DNA of 64,000 nt from Sacculina carcini (taxonomy: Eukaryota > Arthropoda > Thecostraca > Sacculinidae): assembly GCA_916048095.2 (NCBI GenBank), contig OU696579.1:6342001-6406000 (forward strand). The letters run 5' to 3'. The notes under the pieces are model-generated. The model searched no databases, was not told the origin of the DNA, and saw only the letters and a program-made list of their open reading frames with translations. A program made the position numbers and the translations under genes. This document shows, piece by piece, positions 47,629-63,152 of this stretch. The first letter of the stretch is position 1. Each line of letters opens with the position of its first letter.

Positions 47629-48296
47629 AAGTGTCGTTGCCGTATGGTGTGATAAGGAGCTTGTTTCAACGTGTGTGGACTGTTCTAACATGGTGCGTTT
47701 TGTTATTGTCATGTACTGTTCATTTGGTATAAGATATTTGTGGTGTTTTCGTGCCCTCATGCTTTCGTGTGAAATATGTTTGTGTATGTGTGTGCAGTTT
47801 CATCGTACTCATATGTCGTGATGTATCACGTCAAATATTATGTCCCTGTTAATCGCATCATCAGTCGAGTGCAGCCAATATAATTTTCGCAAGCTATTCT
47901 GTTCGTGCGGCAATTGATGTCTGTTTGGCATTGTGGTGGCTGGAATATGCACATGGCAATATTGATTACCAGAACGATTCGAAGAAATGGGAGGATATAG
48001 GGCTTTACATTTATAAATGTATTATACCTACACCTGTATGATTATTGGTAACAAAACCAGAAACTAAAATATATTCAGACAGGCGCGCGTGGGCATCACC
48101 GCCCCACGCGCGCCTACAAGACGTCACGCCACTCCCGACAACACCTCAAACACGACTCCTAGCTCACACCGTGTCACACGGGAGCACACACGGACACACA
48201 CACATACACAAGCACAGTCCTCACCCGCCGCAACAACCAATCAGCGGCGAGCCGGTCACTCGCTCGCCGCTGCGGGGCATGGACAATTCACAAACG

Positions 48297-48298
<2 letters not shown>

Positions 48299-48372
<74 letters not shown>
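48299..48372. repeat. (CA)n expansion in a TRIM LTR
   Basis: About 36 CA units that make the left LTR longer than the 340-bp form. Confidence 0.95.
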
Positions 48373-48375
<3 letters not shown>

Positions 48376-49444
48376 CGAAACAACTACACACACTCGCTCA
48401 CACACTCGCACGCCATACACAATAAAACCATACACGACCACACAGACACAATGAGACGCTGACACACTCAGACACAAACACACACACACTCTCTCACTGC
48501 ACACGATCACACTACACCTCCACCTGTTTTTACAGAAACAAACTTAACTTAAGAACAGACAATACAAAAAACGTGAATCAAGCGATCCAATAAAAAACCT
48601 AACTTGACGACGGCCTCCGCCAGATGCACACATCTTGGCTGCGGCGAAGCACAACACGGCAGGCCCCAGCATCCACCACGCTCCCGCCTCGCCCGTGCTC
48701 CTCAGTGCTCCGCCGCAGCCTGCCGTCCTCTTCATCACCGGCTGCCGCGAAGGGCACAACACTTCGACCCCAGCATCCACTATGCTCCCGTCGACTCCAG
48801 TGCTCTTCAGCACCCTGCCGCAAACAGCCGGGACGTCGCCGTTCACGCAGGCCACGCCGTCGCCGTCGTTCGTTTCCTTCCTCCGGCCTCAGCAGCACCT
48901 CTCTCTAACCTGCCCTCCAGCACCAGCAGCCTCCACCAGTAATCTTCCAGGTTCCCGGCGACGAGCCCAACACCAGTGCAGGTGGGACGACGAGCATCCC
49001 TCGGCCACAGCTCCTCCGCTGTCTCCTGCCGGCACCATGCTCTCCTGCCGTCCTCCTGCATACCAACCTGACACGCCGCCGAGCACCTCCACCACGTCCT
49101 CCAGGCCGCTGCTAATACTGGAGGGTGTTATCTCTGCTGCTGAAGCCGGGTCGCAGACAAACAATGCAGTTTCAAACAAAAAGGCCGAAATAGCTTGTAG
49201 AAAACATAAATCAACAAAGATATATTCAGACAGTCGCGCGTGGGCATCCCTGCCCCACGCGCGCCTACAAGACGTTACACCACTCCCGACAACATCTCAA
49301 ACACGACTCCTAGCTCACACCGTGTCACACGGGAGCACACACGGACACACATACACACGCACAGTCCTCACCCGCCGCAACAACCAATCAGCGGCGAGCC
49401 AGTCACTCGCTCGCCGCTGCGGGGCATGCACACTTCACTAAACG

Positions 49445-49491
<47 letters not shown>

Positions 49492-49561
49492 ACACATACA
49501 TACACACACACACATATTTCGAGGGCCGATCGAATTCCGCTGAGAATTTGTGTGTCCTTAA

Positions 49562-49794
49562 CTCTTTCCCGACAATTGGGTGGCTGGCTACCCATAGGAC
49601 TTGATGCAGTTTTTTGTCAACTACACACGGAGCAATGGTGACAGAATTTCTTGAGCGATGGTGACAGAATATCTAGATACCCAGCAATGAAAAAAACTTA
49701 ATCTAGATATTCTGTCACCATCGCTCCATGTGTAGTTGACAAAAAACTGCATCAAGTCCTATGGGTGGCCAGCCACCCAATTGTCGGGAAAGAG
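49562..49794. mobile_element. Foldback MITE flanked by TTAA (piggyBac-like)
   Basis: About 86-bp inverted arms starting CTCTTTCCCGAC, about three mismatches, around a 60-bp centre; TTAA at 49558-49561 and 49795-49798. TTAA flanks are the hallmark of piggyBac-type transposition. Nested inside a TRIM LTR. Confidence 0.72.
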
Positions 49795-49977
49795 TTAATG
49801 AAAACCAAACCAACACACACACACACACACATACCGAAACAACTACACACACTCGCTCACACACTCTCGCACGCCATACACAATAAAACCATACACGACC
49901 ACACAGACACAATGAGACGCTGACACACTCAAACACAAACTCACACACACTCTCTCACTGCACACGATCACACTACA

Positions 49978-54702
<4,725 letters not shown>

Positions 54703-54882
54703 ACTACTTGAATCTGCGCCGTGTCGCATTGTGTTTTATTTCACCGTGTTAATCTGAGCTTGTACATCACTATCGTTGACACATCGTGTTTTTAATGTCA
54801 TTGAATCTATCAGTATTGAACAGATGGGAATATTTTGACACCTATGACGCATGTATTTTCTACTATGCTGCTTTTATTCATC

Positions 54883-54888
54883 AATAAA
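54883..54888 (+). terminator. Poly(A) signal of the 3-O-sulfotransferase
   Basis: AATAAA 181 nt after the stop codon, followed by a GT-rich stretch (GTTTGTCAATGTG), the usual arrangement of an animal polyadenylation site. Confidence 0.6.
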
Positions 54889-55104
54889 GTTTGTCAATGT
54901 GTTTTTTGTTTATCGATCTCTATGTGTCCTGTTTGTCCAATCGCTTACCTTCGGCTCGCAATTTCGTTGCACAATGCCTGCACGAATTCGCCTGCTTCGA
55001 TTGGACGATTTTTATGACGGCTTCTCCATCGAGCTCTTCTCACGCAGCAATGATGAACCAACTAGAGACTTGGGAGCACTTTGTGATAATAAGATATTCT
55101 AGTT

Positions 55105-55685
55105 CAGGGGTTCTTAACCGTGGGTGCTTGTACATCTAGGATGTGCGAGTCTGACTCCTAGGATATGCGAGTCTGACTCCTAGGATGTGCGAGTCTGGTT
55201 CCTAGGATATGCGAGTCTGATTCCTAGGATGTGCGAGTCTGATTCCTAGGATGTGCGAGTCTGATTCCTAGGATGTGCGAGTCTGGTTCCTAGGATGTGC
55301 GAGTCTGGTTCCTAGGATGTGCGAGTCTGGTTCCTAGGATGTGCGAGTCTGGTTCCTAGGATGTGCGAGTCTGGTTCCTAGGATATACGAGTCTGGTTCC
55401 TAGGATATACGAGTCTGGTTCCTAGGATGTGCGAGTCTGATTCCTAGAATGTGCGAGGATACCTGTAAATTTAGTCAGGTAATTAGTTTAACCTATGCAT
55501 TATATTTTTCCGGAAAAATGTAGTTTTGCGTAATGCTCTTAGAGGAGTTGTATGAATAAATATTAAATAAGTTTTGTTGTTACGTCGTTTGTATTTTCAA
55601 ATTTTCATATAGCTATCTGGGGGGTGCGATAACTGAATGCTGATTTGAAAGGGATGCGAACATTGAGAAAGCTTATGAACCACTG
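55105..55685. mobile_element. hAT-type MITE of the same family, expanded by an internal minisatellite
   Basis: Starts CAGGGGTTCTTAACC and ends AACCACTG; flanks TTCTAGTT / CTCTAGTT match at seven of eight bases. Twice the usual length because of the repeat at 55139-55455. Lies between the sulfotransferase and XRCC1 3' ends. Confidence 0.75.
55139..55455. repeat. 22-bp minisatellite, about 14 copies, inside a MITE
   Basis: Unit of the form GGATGTGCGAGTCTGGTTCC plus TA, with a few recurring variants (GATATGCGAG, GATATACGAG; GACTCC, GATTCC, GGTTCC). The unit derives from the MITE's own subterminal sequence. Confidence 0.85.
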
Positions 55686-55985
55686 CTCTAGTTTGACAAG
55701 ACGCTGGGTGTATATCCTCACCGCCGTCAAAAATGACTGGCTGGGTTTCACATGGATCGTGTAGTTCAAAATGCGAGACTGGGGATGCAAAGCTCAGAAT
55801 AAAGTCAAGTATACAAAATTACGTCACATTTTTTCTCGCTCAACGAATATCACTGGAAAGTGATATACATTTATGTTCAACATCATCAACGTCAAGGTCA
55901 TATTTTCAACATCGTCATCTGAACGTTAAAAAGACAATAACAAAAACACAGCCAAAAATGCCGGAGCTCACGCGCACACAGCGAT

Positions 55986-58064
55986 TCACCGCACCGTGTA
56001 CTCTTGGTGATCCACTCTTCGCTGACGTGAATTACACTCGAAGATCCATGCGGCACGCACACAAGTCGGTCGCACCGAGTTCCCGCTTTGCGCTGCCTCA
56101 ACGTTAGCTTGAGAGTCGGCCACAATAATGAAGTCGGCTTCTTGCCGAGACGTCAAATGACCTCCGAACGCCGTGACGAATCGGTCTACTTGTCGACGTA
56201 GTTCTTCCGGCACTGAAGTCGTCGTTCTCAATTCGTCAACGCAGAATCGCAGACCACTGAAGAAATCGGGCAGTTCGGGCACGGAACTCGCAGAAGACTC
56301 GCATCGGGTGTCAGTCGCCGGTGACAAATTAGGACTTTCCTCGACATCAGTATCTTGTTCATAAACATTGACTTCCACAGATAAGTTGTCTTTCGGCGTC
56401 GTTGATTCGTCGACAACAGAAGGGTCAATTAGTTTCCCAGTGTCCTCAGTGGCAGTCACATTATTCGCAGATGCTGGACTCTTTACTGATAATCCCAAGG
56501 AAACGCCAGAAGGACCCTCTTCTATTTGTACTATCTCTTCACTCAATTTATTATTCGTGTACAGGTTTTTATTGGGACGCCTTTTAGCCGGTGGTGCAAC
56601 TATGACTCTGGCTCTTTTCCGAGCAGCGTTTTTATTGTGGACGGCGCGAATTTCATCGTCCGTGTCTTCACTACTGCTTCCGCTGGCCACATAGTCAACA
56701 TCGTCATCCGATACGTCCACATCCACATCGTTTGTATCTTCTTCCACAACATCATCATCCGGCGTGGATGTAGAGGACGTCTGCTGCGATGCTGCTCTGC
56801 TCGCGACACCTTCCTCCGCCCACACCTCCTCGTCGCTGTCCGGTCGGCCTTTGTCTGCCGGCAGCAGCGCATGCCGACGCCAAGGAAGGCGACGTCGCAG
56901 TCTGGCGCATTGTTCCAGCCAATCAGCCTTCACCACTCGAGCACCCGACCCTGCCTGAGCCATTTTAGGAGTGTTTGAAAAAGCACACACTAGATGTGTG
57001 CACTGTGGTATCCAGTCGGGCTCGTAGCGCGCGCCTAAACGCAACGCCGTCCTCCGTAGATCAGCACGTCGAGGGTTCTGGTAGCCGCTCATTGAGAAAA
57101 CAACTCCAGACAGCAGCTGCTTGAGTGGCAGCCGCCGACGCCTCCTGGTCTCAGGCGGCTGGCGAGCGGTATCTCTCGGAGAATGACCGTTTTCCTTGTT
57201 GGTCTTCACTCGAGGAGTAGCCGGTTTCTCTTGGCGACGTTTCGCATCATCGCCGCCCCGAGCATTGTTATGGACAGTATTTCCTTCGTCACTCCGACCA
57301 GCACGGTTGTTACTGTCACCATCGGTAGCTACTTGACGTGGAGGTCTGGCCGTGTCTGTGAGCTCTGTCAGCGACCTCCCCAGCAGACGTTTCGGTGCCG
57401 AATCCTGACCGGCGGTGGAAGCAGCAGCGACGTTCTGTTGGCGGTGTTTGTTGAACAGCGCTCCCGGACGAAACTGATGCTGGTCATCACCGGCCGTTGT
57501 TGACGGCTTCACCTGCAAAGCTGGTGCCAGAGGCGAATCTTGAGAACCGCCGCGGACAGTCGCCGTGGCGTCGCAGCTTGAGACGGCCGACTGCGTCTCA
57601 GTGTCGGCATCATTGGAAAACAGCTTGACAAACGCCAATCCGTAGGTGGTTCGGCGGTTGAATGGTTGCGTGCACACCACTCGTACACAGTCCCACTGTT
57701 GCGCGCGCAGTGTCGTGTCCAGCTTGACCTCGTCGAAGATGCGTACCCGGTTGGTGGGCGTGCCATCGCGCGACTCCTTCGGGCTCATAAACGACGCGGT
57801 CGGCAACAACGCGGCGAATTCGTCACCGGACGCCGCCGTCCGTCGACCCACCAGCACTTGCACAAACGCGCTGCCGTCATTGCCAATGTGCACCGCGCTG
57901 ATGCGTCGCTGCTCGCGCAGCTGTAAAATCACGCTCAGTTCTGCCACGCCAATATCGGCCGAGCGCCAACTGCGCACGCCGCCGGCCGATAGCAGATTGG
58001 CTGCGGGGAATGAGCTGTGCTCGCTGCTCACAGAAATCACGCGGTCCAAGCGAATCTGAGGCAT
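55986..58064 (-). CDS. XRCC1: XRCC1 DNA single-strand-break repair scaffold, 692 aa, no introns
   Basis: One open frame from ATG at 58064 to TGA at 55988-55986. Residues 1-150 are the XRCC1 N-terminal domain (starts MPQIRLDRV; IGNDGSAFVQVLVG; SFMSP.ES), which binds DNA polymerase beta. RPGALF (199-204) is also shared with vertebrate XRCC1. BRCT1 is about 313-403 (SGYQNPRRADLR, THLVCAFSNTPK, RRRLPWRR), the PARP/poly(ADP-ribose)-binding module. An acidic linker has SGSSSEDTDDE (461-471), placed like the CK2 sites that recruit PNKP and aprataxin in vertebrates. BRCT2 (about 598-690, opening VPELPDFF) pairs with DNA ligase III in vertebrates. Basic stretches near 480-500 could act in nuclear import. 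Vertebrate XRCC1 has about 633 residues in many exons; here it is uninterrupted although its neighbours are heavily split. Intact frame and domains argue against a dead retrocopy. Confidence 0.94.
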   Translation of the reverse strand: MPQIRLDRVISVSSEHSSFPAANLLSAGGVRSWRSADIGVAELSVILQLREQRRISAVHIGNDGSAFVQVLVGRRTAASGDEFAALLPTASFMSPKESRDGTPTNRVRIFDEVKLDTTLRAQQWDCVRVVCTQPFNRRTTYGLAFVKLFSNDADTETQSAVSSCDATATVRGGSQDSPLAPALQVKPSTTAGDDQHQFRPGALFNKHRQQNVAAASTAGQDSAPKRLLGRSLTELTDTARPPRQVATDGDSNNRAGRSDEGNTVHNNARGGDDAKRRQEKPATPRVKTNKENGHSPRDTARQPPETRRRRRLPLKQLLSGVVFSMSGYQNPRRADLRRTALRLGARYEPDWIPQCTHLVCAFSNTPKMAQAGSGARVVKADWLEQCARLRRRLPWRRHALLPADKGRPDSDEEVWAEEGVASRAASQQTSSTSTPDDDVVEEDTNDVDVDVSDDDVDYVASGSSSEDTDDEIRAVHNKNAARKRARVIVAPPAKRRPNKNLYTNNKLSEEIVQIEEGPSGVSLGLSVKSPASANNVTATEDTGKLIDPSVVDESTTPKDNLSVEVNVYEQDTDVEESPNLSPATDTRCESSASSVPELPDFFSGLRFCVDELRTTTSVPEELRRQVDRFVTAFGGHLTSRQEADFIIVADSQANVEAAQSGNSVRPTCVRAAWIFECNSRQRRVDHQEYTVR

Positions 58065-58573
58065 TTGTAGCCGACGCTGGCAGATACAGGCGATCGAATG
58101 TATGAATTATGCACACATATCCACTGTAAGTAGCAGCAACATGTTCGCGGTCATCAGTCATGTGGCTTCACTGAAAGTAACGTTTACAATACGCATCGAA
58201 CACTTAACGAACGCCAAATTAAACACATTACAATACGATGGTTGAGATGTTATAACGGTCTGGAGCTGTGAAATCTAAAGAATGAGCTTGATCCTAGTTT
58301 GACACATGCTATGAATAATTAAGAAGTGAAAAACCTCGATTGTACAAACCTACTCATATTATATTTAACATACTTTTATTATACCCTCTTAAATAACAAA
58401 CCGAGCCAAAAAAGGAAATAATAACAACGACATCAACCAAACAAATCTATAGAACGCGCCATACATGCGCCAGGCTTGCCCAATCATATTCGTTCACGTC
58501 AAAAATACAGCCCACAAGAATTTTCAAAATGCTTGTAAGAAAATAATGTTCATTCAAGCACAATCTCTTAATG

Positions 58574-58819
58574 CAGTGGTTCTTAACGTTTTTCAGTGTT
58601 CGCACTCTTTTCAAAGCAGAAGTCAGTTCTAACAATCCCGGATTTGTATAGCTATAAGAAAAATACACATGATGACAAAAAGTTTTAAATTCAATATTCA
58701 TCCATACAGCTTAAAGTTAATGTAAGAAAACAATTGTTCCAGAGAAAGTATAAAGCATAGACAAAAACAAGTATCTGAAATTTGCATGGGACTCCTCGCA
58801 CCCCGGTTAAGATACTTGG
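58574..58819. mobile_element. MITE of the CAGTGGTTC family
   Basis: Starts CAGTGGTTCTTAAC, ends near CCCCGGTTAAGATACTTG, with the family interior in between. Lies between XRCC1 and the membrane-protein gene. Confidence 0.6.
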
Positions 58820-59279
58820 CTCTTATGCAACCTACCCACCAATATAAACCAACATCCACTATGATACCAGCAATAGTATTCAGGATAGAAACGATGAATG
58901 GAAAAACAACAAATGTAATAACTGACACGTGTAATCAAACATTGAAATTTCATCAGAATATCACCGACCAAGACTAAAATGTGCCGAATCACTCAGAAGA
59001 GTACACAATCAACCGACTATAGAGGCGAACAGGTAACATATCGAATTAAAATGACAATACAAAAACGATATCCTAACCAAAACATTCCTCACACACTTAT
59101 ATTTAGCACTAGCACACCGCACAATATTACTCGAATAACGAAACACAAATAAACCCACCATATAGACACCCGCGCACACAAACACGAACAAATAAACCTG
59201 CTCATCTGAACAGACACACGTACAGCTCGAATGAACCGCTACAAGTACTAAAAACATACACACATAACTTGATTATAAA

Positions 59280-59325
<46 letters not shown>

Positions 59326-59527
59326 TATACGAAAAATAACCACACACGACTAAATTGACTGCCTCGCCAGCATGGCTGTGTGTGTGTATGTGCTTGTGTG
59401 TGTGTGTGTGTATGTATATGTGTGTGTGTATATCTGTCCGTGTATGTGTGTGTGTGTGTGTGTGTATGTATATCTGTCAGTATGTATGCATATCTGTCAT
59501 TATATGTGTGTGTGTGTGTGTGCTGTG

Positions 59528-60175
59528 TCACGCCTTCTTGTTCTTCATCCTGGCAGCCAGTACAGGTCGAGGCACATCGCCGGCGCCCGAATCACCGCCG
59601 CACGAGCCTGCCCCACCACCAGCACCGCGCCGATATATCCACAAGACGCGCGCCTGCCGCCACCACACCGCCACCTGGTCGCGCCACCACACGGCAGCCG
59701 CCACCAGCAACGCCACCAGAATGGCCAGCGACGGTGGAGCGGCGGCCGCTGGGGACGGACGGCCGCCACCCAGCTCGTCCCCAGCAACAGCGGCGTTCGT
59801 CGCCGCAGCGCGAGCGTCCAACACAAGGAAGACATCGCGCGCCGAAGTTGAGCCGGTGATAGTTCGGCTGGCCAGCATGATTTGCCCGCCGCCGCTAGAT
59901 TGCGCCACCAGTCGCACAGAGAAAGAGCGCTGCGCGTCGGTCAGCGGCGGCGACGTCACGCCAAGCGAGAAGACAGAGCGCGAGAGCGGCGTGACGGAGA
60001 CAGAGTGTAGGAGCGGCGCGTTGACGTCGTCGGCAGAGACAAGCAGGAGAGAGAGAGGGATGGCGCGTGGTGAGGTCAGGTACACGGGCAGTACAACACG
60101 CACGGTCACCCACCATTGTAACTGATCTCGAGCCACCAGCAAACTCACACCCTGTACGTCTCCCGTGCGAGGCAT
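59528..60175 (-). CDS. Terminal exon of an unrecognised type I membrane protein with a KxKxx tail (215 codons)
   Basis: The exon begins after a CAG acceptor at 60178-60176 and ends with TGA at 59530-59528. I do not recognise the family. The first 110 or so residues look like an extracellular or luminal beta-rich segment (alternating hydrophobics such as WWVTVRVVLPVYL, SFSVRLVAQ). There follows a Gly/Pro/Ala-rich spacer, one hydrophobic segment (PSLAILVALLVAAAVWW) and a basic, Gly-rich cytosolic tail ending KNKKA. Lysines at -3 and -5 fit the KxKxx dilysine ER-retrieval signal, suggesting an ER, early Golgi or nuclear-envelope membrane protein (inference). The acceptor is preceded by about 1 kb of TG/CA repeat. 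Upstream coding exons are uncertain; candidates lie near 61.7 and 62.9 kb. The frame chosen is the one with the membrane segment; another frame is open over part of the exon. Confidence 0.6.
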   Translation of the reverse strand: MPRTGDVQGVSLLVARDQLQWWVTVRVVLPVYLTSPRAIPLSLLLVSADDVNAPLLHSVSVTPLSRSVFSLGVTSPPLTDAQRSFSVRLVAQSSGGGQIMLASRTITGSTSARDVFLVLDARAAATNAAVAGDELGGGRPSPAAAAPPSLAILVALLVAAAVWWRDQVAVWWRQARVLWIYRRGAGGGAGSCGGDSGAGDVPRPVLAARMKNKKA

Positions 60176-60180
60176 CTGAG

Positions 60181-60756
60181 ACATACACACACATACATAC
60201 ATAAAAGCACACACACATATATGTACACAAGCACACACACATACATACAAGCACACACACATATACATGTACACAAGCACACACACACACACATACATAG
60301 AAGCACACACACACATACATGTACACAAGCACACACACACGCACACATACACAAGCACACACATATATACATGTACACAAGCACACACACATACACAAGC
60401 ACACACACATACATGTACACAAGCACACACATATATACATGTACACAAGCACACGCACATACATACAAGCACAAACACACACACACATACATGTACACAA
60501 GCACACACATATATACATGTACACAAGCACACGCACATACATACAAGCACACACACACACATACATACATACATACAAGCACACACACATATACATTTAC
60601 ACAAGCACACACACACACACATGTACACAAGCACACACACACATACATACAAGCACACACACATACACACACATACATGTACACAAGCACACACACATAC
60701 ATACAAGCACACACACACATACATGTACACAAGCACACACACACACACACATACAA

Positions 60757-60793
<37 letters not shown>

Positions 60794-61165
60794 AACACAC
60801 ACACACACATACATAAAAGCACACACACATATATGTACACACACACACACACATGTATACAAGCACACACAGACATACATGTACACAAGCACACACACAC
60901 ACACACACACACATACAAACACACACACACACACATACAAACACAAACACACACACACACACACACACACATACATAAAAGCACACACACATATATGTAC
61001 ACACACACATGTATACAAGCACACACACACATACATGTACATAAGCACACACACACACACATACATGTACACAAGCACACACACATACATACAAGCACAC
61101 ACACACACACACATACATGTACACAAGCACACACACACACACATACATGTACACAAGCACACACG
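60181..61165. repeat. 1-kb CA/TACA repeat block with 24-34-bp units
   Basis: Built of ACACAAGCACACACACATAC and ACATACATGTACACAAGCAC units in variable arrangement. It lies directly upstream of the 60175 acceptor of the minus-strand membrane-protein gene, where it reads as UG-rich RNA. Confidence 0.9.
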
Positions 61166-61204
61166 CATACACGCACATTCGCTTATGCCAGTAATAGGTA
61201 CCAA

Positions 61205-62002
61205 ACATACACGAAATATTTAAATGAACGCGCCAAATTATGTGAACACGCTATTCGTGGTTGTTGAACATGTAATATTATGTTCTGTTGGATATATTCC
61301 GGTGATACGTAGCCTGTTGGGAAATTCCCCACTGGTGGGTAATGTGTGGGGGTTGTCAAGTGGGAAATTCAGTTGTGGGAAACATAGTATGGTAAAACAA
61401 CTGAGTTGATTGGACTCAACCAGCGCTGTTGTGCGAAATGAAAAGTTGGCTCGCATAAAAAGTGGGAAATCAGAGAGAAATGATTGTATTAATGCATAAA
61501 AAATGCACCCTCATTGGAAATATATATTTTAATACCAAATACCAAGTATTTTTTCAGAAAGAGCTATGCACACACACACACACACACATGTTGAGAATAA
61601 CATCGAATAAAGTTTCCACCGACCCGGATCGTTTGAGAGGCGGGAATGCCACGAACACCTGCCACCGCAGCATCACTGTCCGCGCGTCCAAGCACCGATT
61701 TCACACGCACCTCGTACTCACACTAGCCAACACACACACACACACACACATACACATCCAGTGAGCAAGTGTAGACAAAGGCAGAAACGCAACATTAGAT
61801 ACAAATAATTACATCGCCAAACGTAGAACATTTATGTGAATAAATAGACAATTGGAAAAAACAGAGTTGACTGCTTGAAAAAGATATTTCTTTCAGAATT
61901 GCCTATAAGACAGATATATTTATTTTCGATGCTTTCTCTGTTATTGTCCAAGTATTTTCAACCATTTGTTCCCAGGAATAATCATGTGCGTGCGTGTGTG
62001 TT

Positions 62003-62038
<36 letters not shown>

Positions 62039-62690
62039 GTGTTATATTTATTGCCCACAACACATGACACAGTACAAAATAATAACATAAACAAAATGGG
62101 CAAAAAAGTTGATCGAGCTGACGATCTTTGACCAACTTATTTTCATAACATAGCTATATAAATATCATGAATTGTCAGATGAAACATTCAAGCATAACGC
62201 ACTCTTTAACACAGTGATAATTTTGTGACGTCAGCAATATTTGTGAGCACAATACACAATAGTGGACTCAACAAACACACAATAATACACAATTCGGTGA
62301 GACACATAACAACACACAACACTAGTGCACAATATTGGAGGCTAAACACAACACTCTGAATTGCCGCTATGCATATTGAAAATATATACCCTCAGAATAC
62401 TCATAAATCTGGAAAAAGAACTAATATATTTCAGCTCAATCGGCAATTAATATCATAATAGAGGAGATGAATATAGAAATGAGTTGTTAAACAGAGTTGT
62501 CCTGTACTGTGGCGGTTTCAAGTTCAGCTGCTTGAGTCTGGTGTTGAAATCATGACCAGGTCAAGCAACAAAATATACTAATTATCAAACAGCACTGTTT
62601 TAAATATGGAAGCTTCAACAATTTAAACTGATTAAAAAGTTCATGCGTATTTTCTCTTAAAATTGATTTTTATACTCTGAAAAAAGAAGT
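61205..62690. other. Flank or introns of the minus-strand membrane-protein gene
   Basis: Fragment of the CAGTGGTCC-family MITE at about 61310-61480, a TTTATTGCCCACAACAC retroelement-like end at 62045, TG/CA runs, otherwise AT-rich with nothing recognised. Confidence 0.45.
61619..61722 (-). CDS. Possible upstream exon of the membrane-protein gene
   Basis: After a (TG)n-TTGGCTAG acceptor, a minus-strand frame opens with CEYEVRVKSVLG and runs about 35 codons, reading like a fibronectin-III or Ig-type strand. Two weak donors are possible: CGG|GTCGGT near 61640 keeps phase 0 with the 59528-60175 exon, while GCAG|GTGTTC ends earlier and shifts phase. Codon choice is GC-rich at third positions, unlike the flanks. 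I cannot fix its 3' border. Confidence 0.35.
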
Positions 62691-62757
62691 AAAAATAATT
62701 GTGTGTGTGTGTATGTGTGTTTGCGTGCCTGTATGTTTGTTTGTGTGTGTGTGTGTG

Positions 62758-62948
62758 CACGAGCAGTGAGGACAGACCAGAGGTCGCAGAGCCCTGAGTC
62801 GCACGAGACCCTGTTGGTCGCTGATGGCTTGCTCAATATGACCCACACAGTCAGCCAGTCCCGCCGCCACAACACTGACAGACGACATGGCCCGCCTACC
62901 AGCCACACTCTGCGTGCGAACCAACAAACTGAACGACACGCGACGACC
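62758..62948 (-). CDS. Possible exon, unrecognised
   Basis: Minus-strand reading after a (TG)n-CAG acceptor. The best of the open frames contains AAGLADCVGHIEQAISDQQ, probably helical, with GC-rich third positions. It lies in the same strand sense as the local CA repeats, as for the other minus-strand exons here. No clear GT donor is visible before the frame runs into repeat, so it may be the end of a different gene or no exon at all. Confidence 0.3.
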
Positions 62949-63152
62949 CCTGACACACACACACATTAACACACATAAACACACTAGACACACACACACA
63001 CACACAAATATAAAAACAGTAACACAAACATACAAACACTAGACACACACACACACACACACACACATTAACACAAATACACGCACAAATATACACACAT
63101 ATACAAACATACATACAAACACTACACACATACACACACATACATAAAGGGC

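Larger units (their letters stand above)
48046..49977 (+). mobile_element. Second TRIM-like element, same family, diverged and with nested insertions
   Basis: LTRs 48046-48516 and 49196-49977 flank a 679-bp interior (48517-49195) clearly related to that of the 21-kb element. Each LTR keeps the GC hairpin (48081-48113; 49231-49263), the CCAATCAGCGGCGAGCC segment and the CCGAAACAACTACACAC block, but CA runs have expanded and the right LTR carries a TTAA-flanked MITE. Flanks ATTAT and TTAAT are not a clean duplication. Confidence 0.75.

Noticed and set aside
48635-49195. Long proline-rich reading frame in the interior of both TRIM-like elements.
   Set aside because: The two copies share peptide blocks but switch frame between them at indels, and no retroelement protein motif is visible. 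GC-rich sequence with few stops explains it better than a conserved protein.
60145-61267. Long Cys/Val- or His/Thr-rich open frames on both strands.
   Set aside because: They are translations of (TG/CA)n repeats and occur at every such tract in the window.
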